DNA from: Batillaria attramentaria
Taxonomy: Eukaryota > Mollusca > Gastropoda > Batillariidae
DNA: 64,000 nt
Reading direction: 5' to 3'
NCBI GenBank assembly: GCA_018292915.2
Contig: JACVVK020000481.1
Location: forward strand, 154,501 to 218,500
The stretch's first letter is position 1, and the number at the start of each line of letters is the position of its first letter. Below are positions 1 through 10,435 of the stretch, piece after piece. Under the pieces are notes generated by a model that worked only from the letters and a program-made list of their open reading frames with translations, made no database searches and was not told where the DNA came from. The position numbers and the translations under genes were made by a program.

Positions 1-19
1 GGTTAGAAATGTAGAACCT

Positions 20-150
20 GCAGCCAACCCCCGCCACCCCCTAACTGTGACACCCCCCTCCCCCACCCCCGCTTCAAATGTACATAGTTTTAACGTTTTT
101 AACTTTCTCATCTGACCACCTCCGGTTTCAGTGTCACACCGATGAGTTAT
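20..150 (+). repeat. Direct repeat copy 1 (pairs with 769-890)
   Basis: A C-rich stretch is followed by the shared string AATGTACATAGTTTTAACG, a Thr/Ser-poor spacer and TTTCAGTGTCAC. The same order recurs at about 769-890, offset by roughly 750 bp. The pair brackets the SINE cluster at 198-656. No function is apparent. Confidence 0.7.
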
Positions 151-197
151 ACCACTCCTCCAGTCCTGCTCAACTCGTTCTTCCCTCCAGGGGTGCG

Positions 198-261
198 TGG
201 GTGTTTGGGAGTTTAACGTCCTTTTCCACCACGTATGGGTGATATAAACGACGGGGCAATG
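198..261 (-). mobile_element. SINE-A 3'-domain fragment
   Basis: The minus strand carries the SINE-A tail: the GCCCCGT(C)TTGATATCACC-like block and the GGAAAAGGACGTTAAAC block. The tRNA-like head is absent, so this is a truncated copy. Confidence 0.75.
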
Positions 262-287
262 ATAACAATATTAATAATATCATATTA

Positions 288-548
288 TTAATAATAATGA
301 GTATTGTATAGGAGCTTTACCCAATTTCATGAATCGGCTCAAAGCGCCGCGAACTGAACTGAACCCAACACGCACGCTCACGTAAATCACACGCATTCTC
401 TCACACACTGGACATAAACACGTCACAATCACTTGGTGCGAAGGGTCAGCTCAGCTATTTAAATTTCGGAATTCAGAAATTATTTTTCAAATTTGGTGGG
501 CTGAACATGTCCAAAGCAGAGGGGGAGGAAGCCGGAGTACCCGGAGAC
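288..548 (-). mobile_element. SINE-B copy, 5'-truncated
   Basis: The minus strand reads the SINE-B body: GAAATGTTCAGCCC-like start, the block around TTCACGTGAGCGTGCGTG, GCGCTTTGAGCCGATTCATG, and an AT-rich (ATT)n tail at the 288 end. The tRNA-like head seen in the full copy at 6970-7375 is missing. It abuts a SINE-A fragment at 558. Confidence 0.8.
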
Positions 549-557
549 AACCCAAGA

Positions 558-656
558 GAAAAAGGCCAGCACAAATATTTGGCCCCAGCCGGGATTCCAA
601 CTCATGACCCGAGCATTGAAAGTCCAACGCTCTACCATTCGGCTGTCTCGGCTCCC
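558..656 (-). mobile_element. SINE-A head fragment
   Basis: The minus strand shows the tRNA-like head with A box (GCCGAATGGTAGAGCG) and a B box resembling GAGTTCGAATCC, followed by the GGCCAAATATTTGTGCTGGC block. The 3' tail is missing and it directly joins a SINE-B body. Confidence 0.8.
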
Positions 657-768
657 CGTTCTTCCCTCGGACTCTGAGAGCCTGGAACAAACTTCCAGCA
701 AGCACCCCACTAGGCTCCCTCATTTGAGATCTTCCGGACAAGCCTTGGCTGCATCCTCTACTACCCGC

Positions 769-890
769 AGCCAACACCCCCCCTCCCCCGAGCTGTACCA
801 CACCCCTTCCCTTAAATGTACATAGTTTTAACGTTTTTAACTTTATCACCCGACCACCTCCGCTTTCAGTGTCACGCCTCTGAGTTATCA
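769..890 (+). repeat. Direct repeat copy 2 (pairs with 20-150)
   Basis: Second copy of the segment at 20-150, again with the AATGTACATAGTTTTAACG core and the GACCACCTCCG block. Spacing to copy 1 is about 750 bp. It may be a local duplication or a dispersed element. Confidence 0.7.
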
Positions 891-1269
891 ACGAGTCCAA
901 TTCATTAGTGAAAGAAGAAGAAGAAGAAGATTTTGTCTTTTGATTTTGCTGTGTTTCTGCCGCGGGAATCAAAACTTACTGAGCAGAGTGAAGAGGTCTT
1001 GTTGAACTTCGAAGCCCAAGCAGTATCAGGGGGGAAAACACTGGTGCTGTATATATATGCAACGGTTCAAGCCTGGTTCAGGGGTTAACTTCTTAGCCTG
1101 TATGTGATCTCGACGAAAGAGGGATCACCGTGGCTGCCCTAAGACTGCCATGACAGATTTGACGTCACCAGTGACGACAATATTCCATGAGTTCAAAAAG
1201 TAGGAATGGACCGTGGACCGAAATGAAACTAGGGGGGAAAACTGTGCGTATAAAAAAAAAAAAAAAAAA

Positions 1270-1270
<1 letters not shown>

Positions 1271-1318
<48 letters not shown>
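1271..1318 (+). repeat. (CA)n microsatellite
   Basis: About 24 uninterrupted CA units preceded by a poly(A) run. Confidence 0.95.
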
Positions 1319-1812
1319 AAAAACATCCACGTTGCTCAGAAATCTGATTCTGAGGTACTGAACCGCGGAACCAGGCTGAAGTCGAAGGACTTGTTGGTTC
1401 ATGGGTCAGAGCAGCTCATGGGCAACTCTGACCTTCTCATCGTATCTTTTATCTTGTAGTCCCGTCACCGTGGTGAGGAAAGTTCAGGCGTGTGTGTATT
1501 TCTTTAATATTTTTAGGGGTATTTTGGATGTTGGAGATGACATTTACCCCCACTCTGACAATAATTTTAACAAGAAATACGCTGGCAAGTGAATCAGTCT
1601 TGTGCACTTTTGAAATTTTGCATTGTTCTCTCTCTCTCTCTCTCCAGCCGATACAAACACTCAGCCTCTCTCTCTCCCTCGCCTGCATCTTTGGAGGTGG
1701 TCTGGGAGATAAATATCCTCACCCCGGCTAAAAAAACAACACCTTTTACCCATATTCCCGACTGCTGGGGAGGTAGGTGAGTGTGTGTAATAGGTGCACT
1801 CTCTCTCTCTCC

Positions 1813-1855
<43 letters not shown>

Positions 1856-1885
1856 GCAAAGGCTGCTACAAGTGTGCACAACGTT

Positions 1886-1983
1886 AAAATAAAATAAAAT
1901 AAAATAAATTAACTAATTAAATAAATAATAATAATTAAATAAATAAATAAAATAAATAAATAAATAAATAAATAAAATAAATG
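1886..1983 (+). repeat. (TAAA)n-rich tract
   Basis: AT-rich array dominated by AAAT units. A (GT)n run lies just upstream at about 1818-1851. Confidence 0.9.
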
Positions 1984-2969
1984 AATTAGCTCGGACTTTT
2001 TGTACCGAGTTCAAAATCAGTAAGAGTTATTCGAAAAATCTTCGAAAATATTTGTCACGTACCCGAATCTGCCAAGAATTGTCCGACTCCATGTAGGGTC
2101 CATTCCAAGTTGTTGAACTCGTTGGAAAATGTCGTCATTGGTAACATGGCAGTTTTTCGTCAGGTACCGGCAACCCAAGTTTTCGTCCGTGTATTGTATT
2201 GTATGGTTGTCGTCAAGAAGTCAAAATAAATACAACAACAACAACAACAACAAAAAGAATTATGAATTATCCCATTTCGTTCTCGAGATATAGCACAAAA
2301 CTGTCCCTTGCTAGTGGCCAGACTTTACTTTGGAATGAGGAAATAGCGAATGTAACCGTCTGTAAAACATATCACGTCGGCGCCAGCTGTGTAAAATTGT
2401 CGTATCAGCTAAGCACAGTGTGTGGCTAATGGAGGCATGGTCAGTCTTCCCCTTTTATTCCCCCTTCGTGTGGACGTAGCAGGCCTCTTGTCGCGTTCTT
2501 GCCGAAAGCTGAGGTGACCGCTAAGCACAGTTAAAAAAAAAAAAAAAAAAAAAAAAAGACTAATTTCTTTTCCTGATTTACAGCTCACAAAGTGTTGCTT
2601 TAAGACATAGTTTAAGCGGTTTATCTTTATTACAAAAAGAAAAAAAAGAACGGAACGTGGAATCGCTTCACATTGGTGCCGTGTGACAATCCTTTTGGCA
2701 GAATCTAAACTTCGAAGCACACACTTTGCACTAGCAGTCAAATGATATGCAGGACGTATGCTCAAGAAACAGCACCGCCGAAGCTCGAATGCAGGAAGAC
2801 TAACAGTGAAAGTAAAAGCAACCCTGGTTTCATCCCACCTCTGTTTCGTCTGCCTGATGTTCACACCCTGAAGGTTATGGGCGCGGGAGGCTGGTTAAGT
2901 CTGACATATGTGACGTGGTTGCCTTTCTGTCACTTCATTTCGGCATCCGAAATAAATGTCTACAAATGT

Positions 2970-2985
2970 TTAGGTGGCTGGGAAA

Positions 2986-3060
<75 letters not shown>

Positions 3061-3177
3061 ACAATTACAGGAAAAACTGATATCCTGCCTTATTTATCTG
3101 TCAGAAAGACGGAGAATCCGAAATTTGCTTTTATTGACAGGCTACAATTGTCCACAATGTTTCAGGTAGCTGGGAAT

Positions 3178-3246
<69 letters not shown>

Positions 3247-3357
3247 AGTGTGTGTGTGTGTGTGTGTGTGCAATTACAGGAAAAATTGATATCCTGCCAT
3301 ATTTATCTGTCCCTGAGAAAGACGGAGAATCCGAAATTTGCTTTTATTGACAGGCCG
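2970..3357 (+). repeat. Tandem duplication of a (GT)n-plus-flank unit
   Basis: Two copies of a unit of about 200 bp. Each starts with (T)AG(G)TGGCTGGGAA, runs through a long (GT)n array (about 2989-3060 and 3180-3270), then a shared flank containing AATTACAGGAAAAA and ACGGAGAATCCGAAATTTGC. The copies differ in GT length and a few bases. Confidence 0.9.
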
Positions 3358-3651
3358 GTCTGGTAACATCAGCCTCACTGCCTGTTTCAATATGAAATAA
3401 ATAGTTAAAACCTGTGAAGGGAAGGAAGTTCCTTTCCCAAAATACACATAGTGGATTGATTCTCTGTAAGAAATCGTTAGGTGGATTTTGTTTTTTTAAT
3501 GATTTAACCCTGAGCAGATAACGAAAAGTCTAAATTACCACACGACTTTTATGGAAGTTTTTTTTTTTTCTTTCTCGGAACGGTCGATTTCTCTTGCATT
3601 CTTTTTCATATCTGGCGGTGTTAGCTGATCTAGGTATATTCCTGACTTGGT

Positions 3652-3659
3652 TATAAGTA
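3652..3659 (+). promoter_or_regulatory. Possible TATA box for the GPCR gene
   Basis: TATAAGTA lies about 98 bases upstream of the GPCR start codon at 3750. A TSS about 30 bases downstream would give a 5' UTR of roughly 65-70 bases. It is a short motif in AT-rich DNA, so support is weak. Confidence 0.3.
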
Positions 3660-3749
3660 GGAACCGAGCAGTTTCATCAAGTTACAATGTCCTGCGCGTT
3701 CTCGTGACAATTACTGTCAAGCAACTGCTACAGTCGTCAGTTCTTCATC

Positions 3750-4988
3750 ATGGATGTTTCGGCAATGTTCCCTTTCGTCTCCGAGATGACGCCGGACGTT
3801 CGCTGTGGCGATGAAACATCTACACAGATCAGCGAACACTCGTTGCAACTTGAAATCACAACACAAAACTTGAGCACCAAAACTGACTTTGGGGTCACAA
3901 CGCGAAATTTGAGCACAAAAACTGATGACGTCACTGGCAGGTCTCCGTTCAACCCGTGGAATAATGCGAACAACGTCATCAGTCTTGCGACCTTCAAAGT
4001 CGTGGAGAACATTCTGGACTGCAGGATCAATCCGGCCATTTTTCTCCTGGGCGCTCCTCTCAACATTCTTTCTCTGGTCGTGTTTTTCAGGCAAGGGATT
4101 AAGGATCGCATGAACTTCAGTCTTTTCAGCCTGTCCTTGACTGACCTTCTGTACATCATCACCTTCTTCGCATTCACCCCTTACTGTTACGTGTCTGAGG
4201 AGACCGACCCTGTTCTTAGGGACTCCCTCCAATGGCGCATGCGTAACCGTATCGTTAATTTTACTTTCGGGTTCCTGTATTCCTCAGGATGTCTTACGGC
4301 CATAATTTCTGTAGAGAGGTGTTTGTGCGTCGTGAATCCTATGAAGGCAGCCACTCTGGTGAAAACGCGGACAATGGTGTTTCTGATCGTCGGCACTGTA
4401 GTAATGGTACAGGTCCTATGTTCGGTGTTTACCTTGAAGTACGAGGTGGTCCCTATCAAAGATGCTATGACCGGCAGAACACGGTACGCTGGGGTGAACA
4501 CGGAATTGTACGCGCAGCACAAGTTACTTTTTGACACCGTCGAGTTCATCGTCCTGCCTGGGATGACTCTCCTAAACTTCTTCGTCGTCGCCATAGCGAC
4601 CGCGGTGACCGTGGTGAAACTGACCCAGGCGATAAAGTGGCGTCAGAACACCAGTAGCACGGCCGGTGACAAACGCCAGATGATGTTGGTGAAAATGCTC
4701 GTCACCGTCTCCTGTATCTACGTCACGTGTGCAGCACCCATGGTGGCGCTGACGTTTGCGCGGTTCCTCGTGACCGGGTTTGCGACCAATGGTCGTTATC
4801 GTAACATCTTCTACGCCTCGCATGGCGTAGCGTTTCTCATCATGATGCTGAATAGTTCTGTCAATTTCTTCGTGTACGTTATGCAGTCATCTCGTTTCAA
4901 AAGGGAGCTCTTTTCTCTCTTTGTTTGTCGAAAACCTACTCAGCCGACTGAGCCGAGCACCAATATAATGTCAAACTCTGACCACTAA
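3750..4988 (+). CDS. Intronless rhodopsin-class (class A) G protein-coupled receptor
   Basis: A single-exon ORF of 412 codons encodes a seven-helix receptor of the plasma membrane. Predicted helices are about 95-115, 123-144, 173-196, 208-228, 261-289, 311-340 and 354-378. Class A landmarks are visible: Asn105 in TM1 (GAPLNIL), Asp132 in TM2 (LSLTDLL), ERC at 189-191 in the DRY position, CAAP at 327-330 replacing CWxP, and NSSVNFFVY at 368-376 in place of NPxxY. The N-terminus is long (about 94 residues) and has no obvious signal peptide. It contains an internal duplication, TTQNLSTKTD (37-46) and TTRNLSTKTD (50-59), each with an N-glycosylation sequon. The C-tail is short. No introns and the altered signature motifs resemble expanded gastropod chemosensory-type or peptide-receptor-like GPCRs. 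The ligand cannot be told. An AAAT-rich tract with AATAAA follows the stop. Confidence 0.9.
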   Translation: MDVSAMFPFVSEMTPDVRCGDETSTQISEHSLQLEITTQNLSTKTDFGVTTRNLSTKTDDVTGRSPFNPWNNANNVISLATFKVVENILDCRINPAIFLLGAPLNILSLVVFFRQGIKDRMNFSLFSLSLTDLLYIITFFAFTPYCYVSEETDPVLRDSLQWRMRNRIVNFTFGFLYSSGCLTAIISVERCLCVVNPMKAATLVKTRTMVFLIVGTVVMVQVLCSVFTLKYEVVPIKDAMTGRTRYAGVNTELYAQHKLLFDTVEFIVLPGMTLLNFFVVAIATAVTVVKLTQAIKWRQNTSSTAGDKRQMMLVKMLVTVSCIYVTCAAPMVALTFARFLVTGFATNGRYRNIFYASHGVAFLIMMLNSSVNFFVYVMQSSRFKRELFSLFVCRKPTQPTEPSTNIMSNSDH

Positions 4989-4989
4989 G

Positions 4990-5013
4990 GCAAAAATAAA
5001 TAAATAAATAAAA
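4990..5013 (+). terminator. Candidate polyadenylation signal of the GPCR gene
   Basis: Overlapping AATAAA motifs in an (AAAT)n run begin within 10 bases of the GPCR stop codon. If used, the 3' UTR would be very short. The run could also be a simple repeat, with the real signal further away. Confidence 0.4.
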
Positions 5014-5059
5014 GGAAAACTGAGGGGCTACCTGTCCTGTGTGAGCAAAATCCTCTCTC

Positions 5060-5996
5060 TCTCTCTCTCTCTTTGTGTAAGATCCTGTCAAGAAACATCT
5101 TTCTGCTCTCTAAACTGAGGGATATCACTGATGTACATAGTCGTAATCTGTTCTTCCTCGCGCATATCAAATCGCACATCGATTATATATCGACTGTGTG
5201 GGATGGGTGCGGTGAGCTACACAGAAACAGGCTAAATTCATTTTACAAACGGGCTGTAAAAATGGTTTTACCGGGACCTATCCCGACTACTGATAAAATG
5301 AAGAAACTTGGTATACTTCCTCTTCAGCAACAGCTCATATACAGTAAGTGTGTCCTAATGCACAAAATCCTTCATGATTCAGCTCCACCTTACTTGTCAT
5401 CCCTTTTTGCTTCACAGATTGAACGCAGCCGTCGGGACCTCGAGGAGCGGTATTCTGACTTTACCCCTACCTCGTATTGATTTGTACAAAACCAGTCTCA
5501 CTTTTGCTGGAGCATCGCTTTGGAACTCACTTCCGGTGCCTTTAAAAACAGTAACTTCTTTCAAAACGTTTAAAGTATAATTACGGCGGCATTTGTTTGG
5601 CTGTCTATAATGTTATAACTAGTCAATAGACGCTTTACATGATACGTACTGTATCACTGAACAGACTGGGCTTTTAAGCTCCGATGTATGGATATTCCAG
5701 ACATGCCCACTAGGCCCGGTGCATGTGTCTGTACATGCGCACTTTCTTTATATGTTAGTTGTTTAACTTTTTGTTTTACTACTTACTACTATTCGTTTGC
5801 TGTTTAACCTTTTTGTTGTTCTACTTACTACTATTTGTATGTTGTTTAACTTTTTGCTTTTCTACTTTCTACTTTTTTTAGCATTAGCAACGCGTTAACG
5901 GCAAGTTTGTAAACTGACGAACCTTGACGAACCTTCTCTGTCAAAACTTTTACCGTTGATAAATAAAGTTTCATCATCATCATCATCATCATCATC
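5060..5996 (+). mobile_element. 5'-truncated LINE, C-terminal part of the reverse-transcriptase ORF plus 3' tail
   Basis: Frames at 5073-5480 and 5374-5580 encode the region after the RT catalytic core that is typical of Jockey/CR1-type non-LTR retrotransposons. Examples are IKSHIDYISTVWDGC, then NRLNSFYKRAVKMVLPG and FAGASLWNSLPVPLKT. A frameshift near 5400-5480 breaks the ORF. The element ends with ATAAAGTTTCATC followed by (ATC)n, the same tail as the related copy at 40640-41670. The catalytic FADD/YADD part is absent, so the copy is dead. Confidence 0.8.
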
Positions 5997-6043
5997 TCTT
6001 CCTCTGTGTCATATGATGGGAAATCCTCCAGAAAGTTAGAAAG

Positions 6044-6074
<31 letters not shown>

Positions 6075-6126
6075 GATGGGAAATCCTCCAAAAAGTTAGA
6101 AAGCTCTCTCTCTCTCTCTCTCTCTC

Positions 6127-6170
<44 letters not shown>
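6044..6170 (+). repeat. (CT)n arrays with a duplicated 60-bp unit
   Basis: CT runs separated by two copies of ATATGATGGGAAATCCTCCA-type sequence. The unit is repeated with 60-bp spacing. Confidence 0.9.
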
Positions 6171-6174
<4 letters not shown>

Positions 6175-6296
6175 GTCTTAATATTTAGTTGAATAGTCTG
6201 GTAGTGTTAGCAGGACAGTGTGCAAGAGAAGCCTTCCAGTGCGGACAACTCTATCCTCAAATAAAGGCTTCATCATCACCATCATCATCACCATCA

Positions 6297-6395
<99 letters not shown>

Positions 6396-6396
6396 T
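6297..6396 (+). repeat. (GT)n array with a CGCG interruption
   Basis: Long GT run with an internal (CG)n stretch at about 6366-6380. It follows an AATAAAGGCTTCATCATC LINE-like tail at about 6258-6298. Confidence 0.9.
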
Positions 6397-6969
6397 CAGC
6401 ATCCATAAACACCAGAAGACTCAAACACAGTGGAAGTCAGTATGGAGGACTTTCATGTGTACAGTACTGGATTACGTTTTCCAGAGGTTAAGGCCAAGGA
6501 CAGGGTTTGGGCAAAAGCTGAAAAAAAAACCAAAAAACAACAACAACAAAAAAACATTGTTTCTGGAGAAGTGTAATCTAATCAGCACAACTAGCACAGT
6601 GATGGTTGTTTCTAGCGACCCTTCTCTATAAGGTCAAGGTCGCACTTGTGTCTTAAGTACTTTGACCGTTCAAGTATTTTTTTAAACTGTTACTTCCTTA
6701 CACTGCTGACTGGAAGAGCTTTAAATCAGTCGCGTCGTTTACCATGAGTTGACTGCAGGGAGCAACAGGGAGCACCTAGCTGCCACTTGATTTTGCCTAC
6801 CGCTGAAGTGGGGCCGAAAACGAGCTTGAAAGTGGCCCTTTATGGTCTACGCGAGAACAGAAGACGAAAAGAGGGGCAATAAAAATGACGCGGAGTAATG
6901 GAACAATAACATCGTATTATCATAAGGGTACGCCCTTGCAGGTGCAGACTAATCAAATTAATAAATCCT

Positions 6970-7375
6970 TGCGGTCGATGGTCTAGTGGTTAAGAGACTT
7001 GGCACCAATGTGAGAGGTCAGGGATTCGAGTCCCACTCGGGGCAAAGAATTTTTCCCCTTCTCGTATGTGACACCGTTCATTCGGGCCGATCGTCGGGGG
7101 TTCTCTCCGGTTACTTCGGCTTCCTCTCCTTGTGCTTTGGAAATGTTCAGCCCACAAAAATTAAAAAATGAATGCAATTCTAAATTCCGAAATTTAAATA
7201 GCTGAGCCGACTCATCGCACCACGTGATCGTAACGTGTTTATGTCCAGGGTGTGACAGAATGCGTGTGGTTCACGTGAGCGTGCGTGCTGGGTTCAGTTC
7301 TCGGCGTTTTGAGCCGATTGATGAAATTGGGTAAAGCGCCTATACAATACTCATTATTATTATTATTATTTTAGC
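6970..7375 (+). mobile_element. SINE-B, full-length reference copy
   Basis: A tRNA-like head (A box around GGTCTAGTGGTTAAGAG, B box around GGATTCGAGTCCC) is followed by a body of about 320 bp containing CGGGCCGATCGTCGGGGG, GGAAATGTTCAGCCC, TTTATGTCCAG and GAAATTGGGTAAAGCGCCTA. It ends in (ATT)n. The head shows pol III-type internal promoter boxes but lacks the rest of a functional tRNA, so it is read as a SINE. Confidence 0.85.
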
Positions 7376-7606
7376 GGCCACCGGGGCTGGCTCGCCCCCG
7401 GGGAGTCCCGGTGTAGTTCGTGGGATGTGCTCCCCCCCCCCCCCAAGATAAAGTGCCCCGGGTCAAAGCAGCTTGAGGCTAGAATTGCCCCGGAGTCGAA
7501 CGAGTCGAGGTGTACACCTGTTGGGAGCAAGGCATTTGCGCTGGGCTTTTCGTCGTTGCCCCTTCTTTGATATCAACACTATGTAGTGGGAGAGGACGTT
7601 AAACTC
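7371..7606 (+). mobile_element. SINE-like element sharing the SINE-A tail
   Basis: The 3' part (about 7540-7606) has the block GTTGCCCCTTCTTTGATATC and the GGACGTTAAACTC end found in SINE-A. The upstream 170 bp, beginning GGCCACCGGGGCTGGC, is unrelated to the SINE-A head. This suggests a different 5' module joined to the same 3' domain. Confidence 0.6.
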
Positions 7607-7654
7607 TCAAAGCAACCGCCCTCGGGGTAGTTCTGCCAATCGGCTTTTTCCCCC

Positions 7655-7850
7655 TGTCTTTCTGCTGCTGCCTCAACTCTTTGCAAGCTCCAGTGGTATA
7701 GTCCTCCCAGGTCATGGGTGGAATCCACGGAGGGTTTGGAAACTAGAGCAATTTTTATTCTACATGATGATGAGGATGACGGTTATGGTATGATGATGCT
7801 ATGGAGGTCCATGTGGTATGACACTGCGTGACAGTTAGTGGAGGGGGGGG
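7655..7850 (-). mobile_element. SINE-C 3'-end fragment
   Basis: Duplicate of the 3' portion of the neighbouring SINE-C copy (7879-8367): CTTTGCAAGCTCCAGTGG..., CAGGTCATGGGTGGAATCC..., then ATGATGATGAGG. The head is missing. Confidence 0.65.
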
Positions 7851-7878
7851 GGGAGACAAGGCCTCACCTTAGCCTCCT

Positions 7879-8367
7879 TTTTTTCTGCCCCGACTCTCTG
7901 CCAGCTCCAGTGGTGTTCCTCCCAGGTCATGAGTGGAATCCACGGAGGGCTCGAAAGCTGGGGCGATTTTTATTATGCATGATGATGGAGATGAGGATGA
8001 TTGTAAGATGATGAGGACATGGAGGTCCGTGTGGTTTGGGACTGCGGGACATTGCCGCATTCCACGCTTATTGTCATTAATATCCCGGCGTTAGCCAGGC
8101 CCGGGAACTACGGCACCTGCGGTGCCGGCCGTGTAATCATCCACATCATAAAACGTGTCATACCAAGGGAAGCACCCCCAAAGTCTCACCCGTGAAGTGG
8201 GTGAATCTCGGCTGTGTGGCAACAGCCTACCCACTGGGCCCATAGCACACCCGCTCTGGGTAGTAGCCGACCTAGGTAGGAAAAATCCCGTTTGCCTCGG
8301 CTGGGACTGGAACCCGGGTCTCCCGGTCCATGGTCCGAAGTGCTAACCACGACACTACGGGGGCCGG
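7879..8367 (-). mobile_element. SINE-C, near full-length
   Basis: Read on the minus strand, a tRNA-like head (CCCGTAGTGTCGTGGTTAGC, B-box-like GGTTCCAGTCCCAGC) starts near 8367. A body containing GGCACCGCAGGTGCCG and a GAT-rich segment follows, ending in poly(A) (T-run at about 7878-7885 on the plus strand). The plus-strand copy at 23801-24342 has the same order. Confidence 0.8.
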
Positions 8368-8566
8368 TCTTCTTTTTTTTCTTTTTTAGCTGTGCCTTGA
8401 AGTGAACTTCAGATATTGAAAAGTTTACCGTTGTGTGGAAAAGGTGCCTATGTGCGAGATGGATTTGAAAACACCTGGATTCCTTTTCTTGATGACGGTT
8501 GCAGCGCCTACAAGCATGTACTTTCATTTTTTGCAGGCAATCGTCCCGCCTCACCCCTGTAATGCG

Positions 8567-8910
8567 CTTACATGCGTTTCATATTGTGCAACCAAGGCAT
8601 GAGCCGAGTGTTTTCTTCCAGAGAGATCATGATATCAAAAATGACATGCAAGTAACACGCTACATGCGTATCATATTGTGCTACCAAGGCATGAGCCAAG
8701 TTTTTTCTTCCAGAGAGATCATATCACCCTTACGAGGTGGAAAAGAACGTTAAACCTCCAAACACCCACCCACCCTTCCAGAGAGATCATGATATCAAAA
8801 ATGACATGCAAGTAACACGCTAGATGCGTATCATATTGTGCTACCAAGACATGAGCCAAGTGTGGTCTTCCAGAGAGATTGGGATGTTAAAATGGGCATG
8901 CAAGGATCAA
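8567..8910 (+). repeat. Three-unit minisatellite (about 105 bp) interrupted by a SINE-A tail
   Basis: Three copies of a unit containing ATGCGTATCATATTGTGC, ACCAAGGCATGAGCC and TTCCAGAGAGATCATGATATC. Between units 2 and 3, positions 8716-8776 hold a SINE-A 3' fragment (CACCCTTACGAGGTGGAAAA to CACCCACCC). Confidence 0.85.
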
Positions 8911-9352
8911 CAGAAAAACTGACTGTTCATTTTGATATTCTGATCTGTCCGTTCAGAGCTCCGAAGAGTGGCAATTCTAAAACACTTTAAGTTTCTAGCT
9001 GTGTGCTACATATTGTTGCCACCCCACCCCCAACCCCCCCAGTCAGGACTATTCACCCATAGAGGAGAGAATCACCATGACTACCCCCCCCCCCACACAC
9101 ACACCCTAGCCTCTCGCACAATCGGCTACTCTCGAAGCCATGGACCCAATGGACTATTTCGATCTCTTAATACGCAGCCCAACACTAGAGAATAAACTGA
9201 TTTCAATTGTCCATCCCACTTTTTGTCCAGCTCGAACACGTACACCATCATCAAATCCTGTCTAATTAAAAAAAATGTTCAAAGTGATCATCAGAAAGAA
9301 AAGAAGAAGAAAAGAAAAGAAAAATCCTTGTTGTGATAGTAACCATTTCAGC

Positions 9353-9354
<2 letters not shown>

Positions 9355-9388
<34 letters not shown>

Positions 9389-9778
9389 CTGACTATTGTA
9401 CATGCGCTCTACCCAGATTTTTTTTTTTAATCGGCTCAAAACGCCGCGAACTGAACCCAGCACGCACGCTCACGTGAATCACACGCTTTCTCTCACACAC
9501 CGGACATGAACGCATTACAATCACATGGTGCGAAGGGACAGCTCAGCTATTTAAGTTCCGGAATTTAGAATTGTATTTATTTTCAGATTTGGTGGGCTGA
9601 ACATTTCCAAAGCGGGGGGGGGGGGGGGGGGGGGGGAGTACCCGGAGAGAACCCCCCGACGATCGGCCCGAATGAACGGTGCCATGTACGAGAAGGAAAC
9701 ATTTTTTGCCCGGGGTGGAACTCGAACCTGACCTCTCGCATTGGTGACGAAGTCTCTTAACCACTGGACCACCGACTG
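9355..9778 (-). mobile_element. SINE-B copy with head
   Basis: The minus strand carries the SINE-B head (GGTCCAGTGGTTAAGAGACT with B-box-like GGTTCGAGTTCC), the body and a (TTA)n tail at 9355-9387. A poly(G) run at about 9616-9636 has expanded in the body. Confidence 0.8.
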
Positions 9779-10209
9779 CTATACATGTATGATGCTTACA
9801 TCAAAAACATACGTAAACTGTGCCCGAGGGCCCAAACTGGTATGCATGCAATATACCAGGTCACGAAAAGAAAATCCTCCCGTTACATTGTAATTTTATC
9901 GCACCTAAGCGCAAACGACAAAAGCGTGATTGTGCATAATTTTCAAGTCCAGTTCCTCTTGATAAACTTTCACCGTGTTTGCTTAGAAAACATAACGGCT
10001 CTCTTACTCGGAGGCTGACCTTCTAAAAAATTTTACTGACGTTTCATTGGTTGTGGTTGTACGTGTTCGTGGTGTGTGACATTACTGACATACAATAATA
10101 AGTTTGAAGTTCAGGCTAGAGCGTGTGAAAACTTCAATGGTTCTCTTACACAGTCCAGTGTCTACACTATGCTGCTTTTTGCTTTTTTGTTTGTTTGTTG
10201 TTGTTGTTG

Positions 10210-10384
10210 TGGGGAGCCGCGATAGCCGAACGGTAGAGCGTTGGACTTTCCATGCTGGGGTCGTGAGTTCGAATCCTGGCTGGGGCTAAATATTGTGCAG
10301 GCCTTTTTCTCGTTGCTCCGTCGTTGATATCACCCATACGTGGTGGAAAAGGACATTAATCTCCCAAACAGACACCCACCCCCT
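10210..10384 (+). mobile_element. SINE-A copy
   Basis: Head GATAGCCGAACGGTAGAGCG, B box GAGTTCGAATCC, middle block GCCTTTTTCTCGTTGC, tail TGGTGGAAAAGGACATTAA then CACCCACC. Confidence 0.9.
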
Positions 10385-10396
10385 TGTTGTTGTTTG

Positions 10397-10435
10397 TTTG
10401 TTTGTTTTGTTTTGTTTTGTTTTGTTTTGTTTTGT
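10397..10435 (+). repeat. (GTTTT)n microsatellite
   Basis: About eight GTTTT/GTTT units directly after the SINE-A copy. Confidence 0.9.

Larger units (their letters stand above)
1..3680. other. Repeat-rich intergenic region without a supported gene
   Basis: No convincing coding region was seen. The stretch holds SINE fragments (198-656), a directly repeated 120-bp pyrimidine-rich segment (about 20-150 and 769-890), (CA)n and (GT)n runs, a TAAA-rich tract and a tandemly duplicated unit at 2970-3357. Open frames here either read through simple repeats or lack any recognisable domain. Confidence 0.7.

Noticed and set aside
1125..1459. ORFs made of Cys-Val or His-Thr repeats across (CA)n/(GT)n arrays, here and at many other places
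   Set aside because: They are translations of dinucleotide repeats on either strand and have no domain outside the repeat.
2409..2864. Minus-strand ORF of 151 codons
   Set aside because: It runs through a poly(A) tract (a Phe run in the product) and has no domain.
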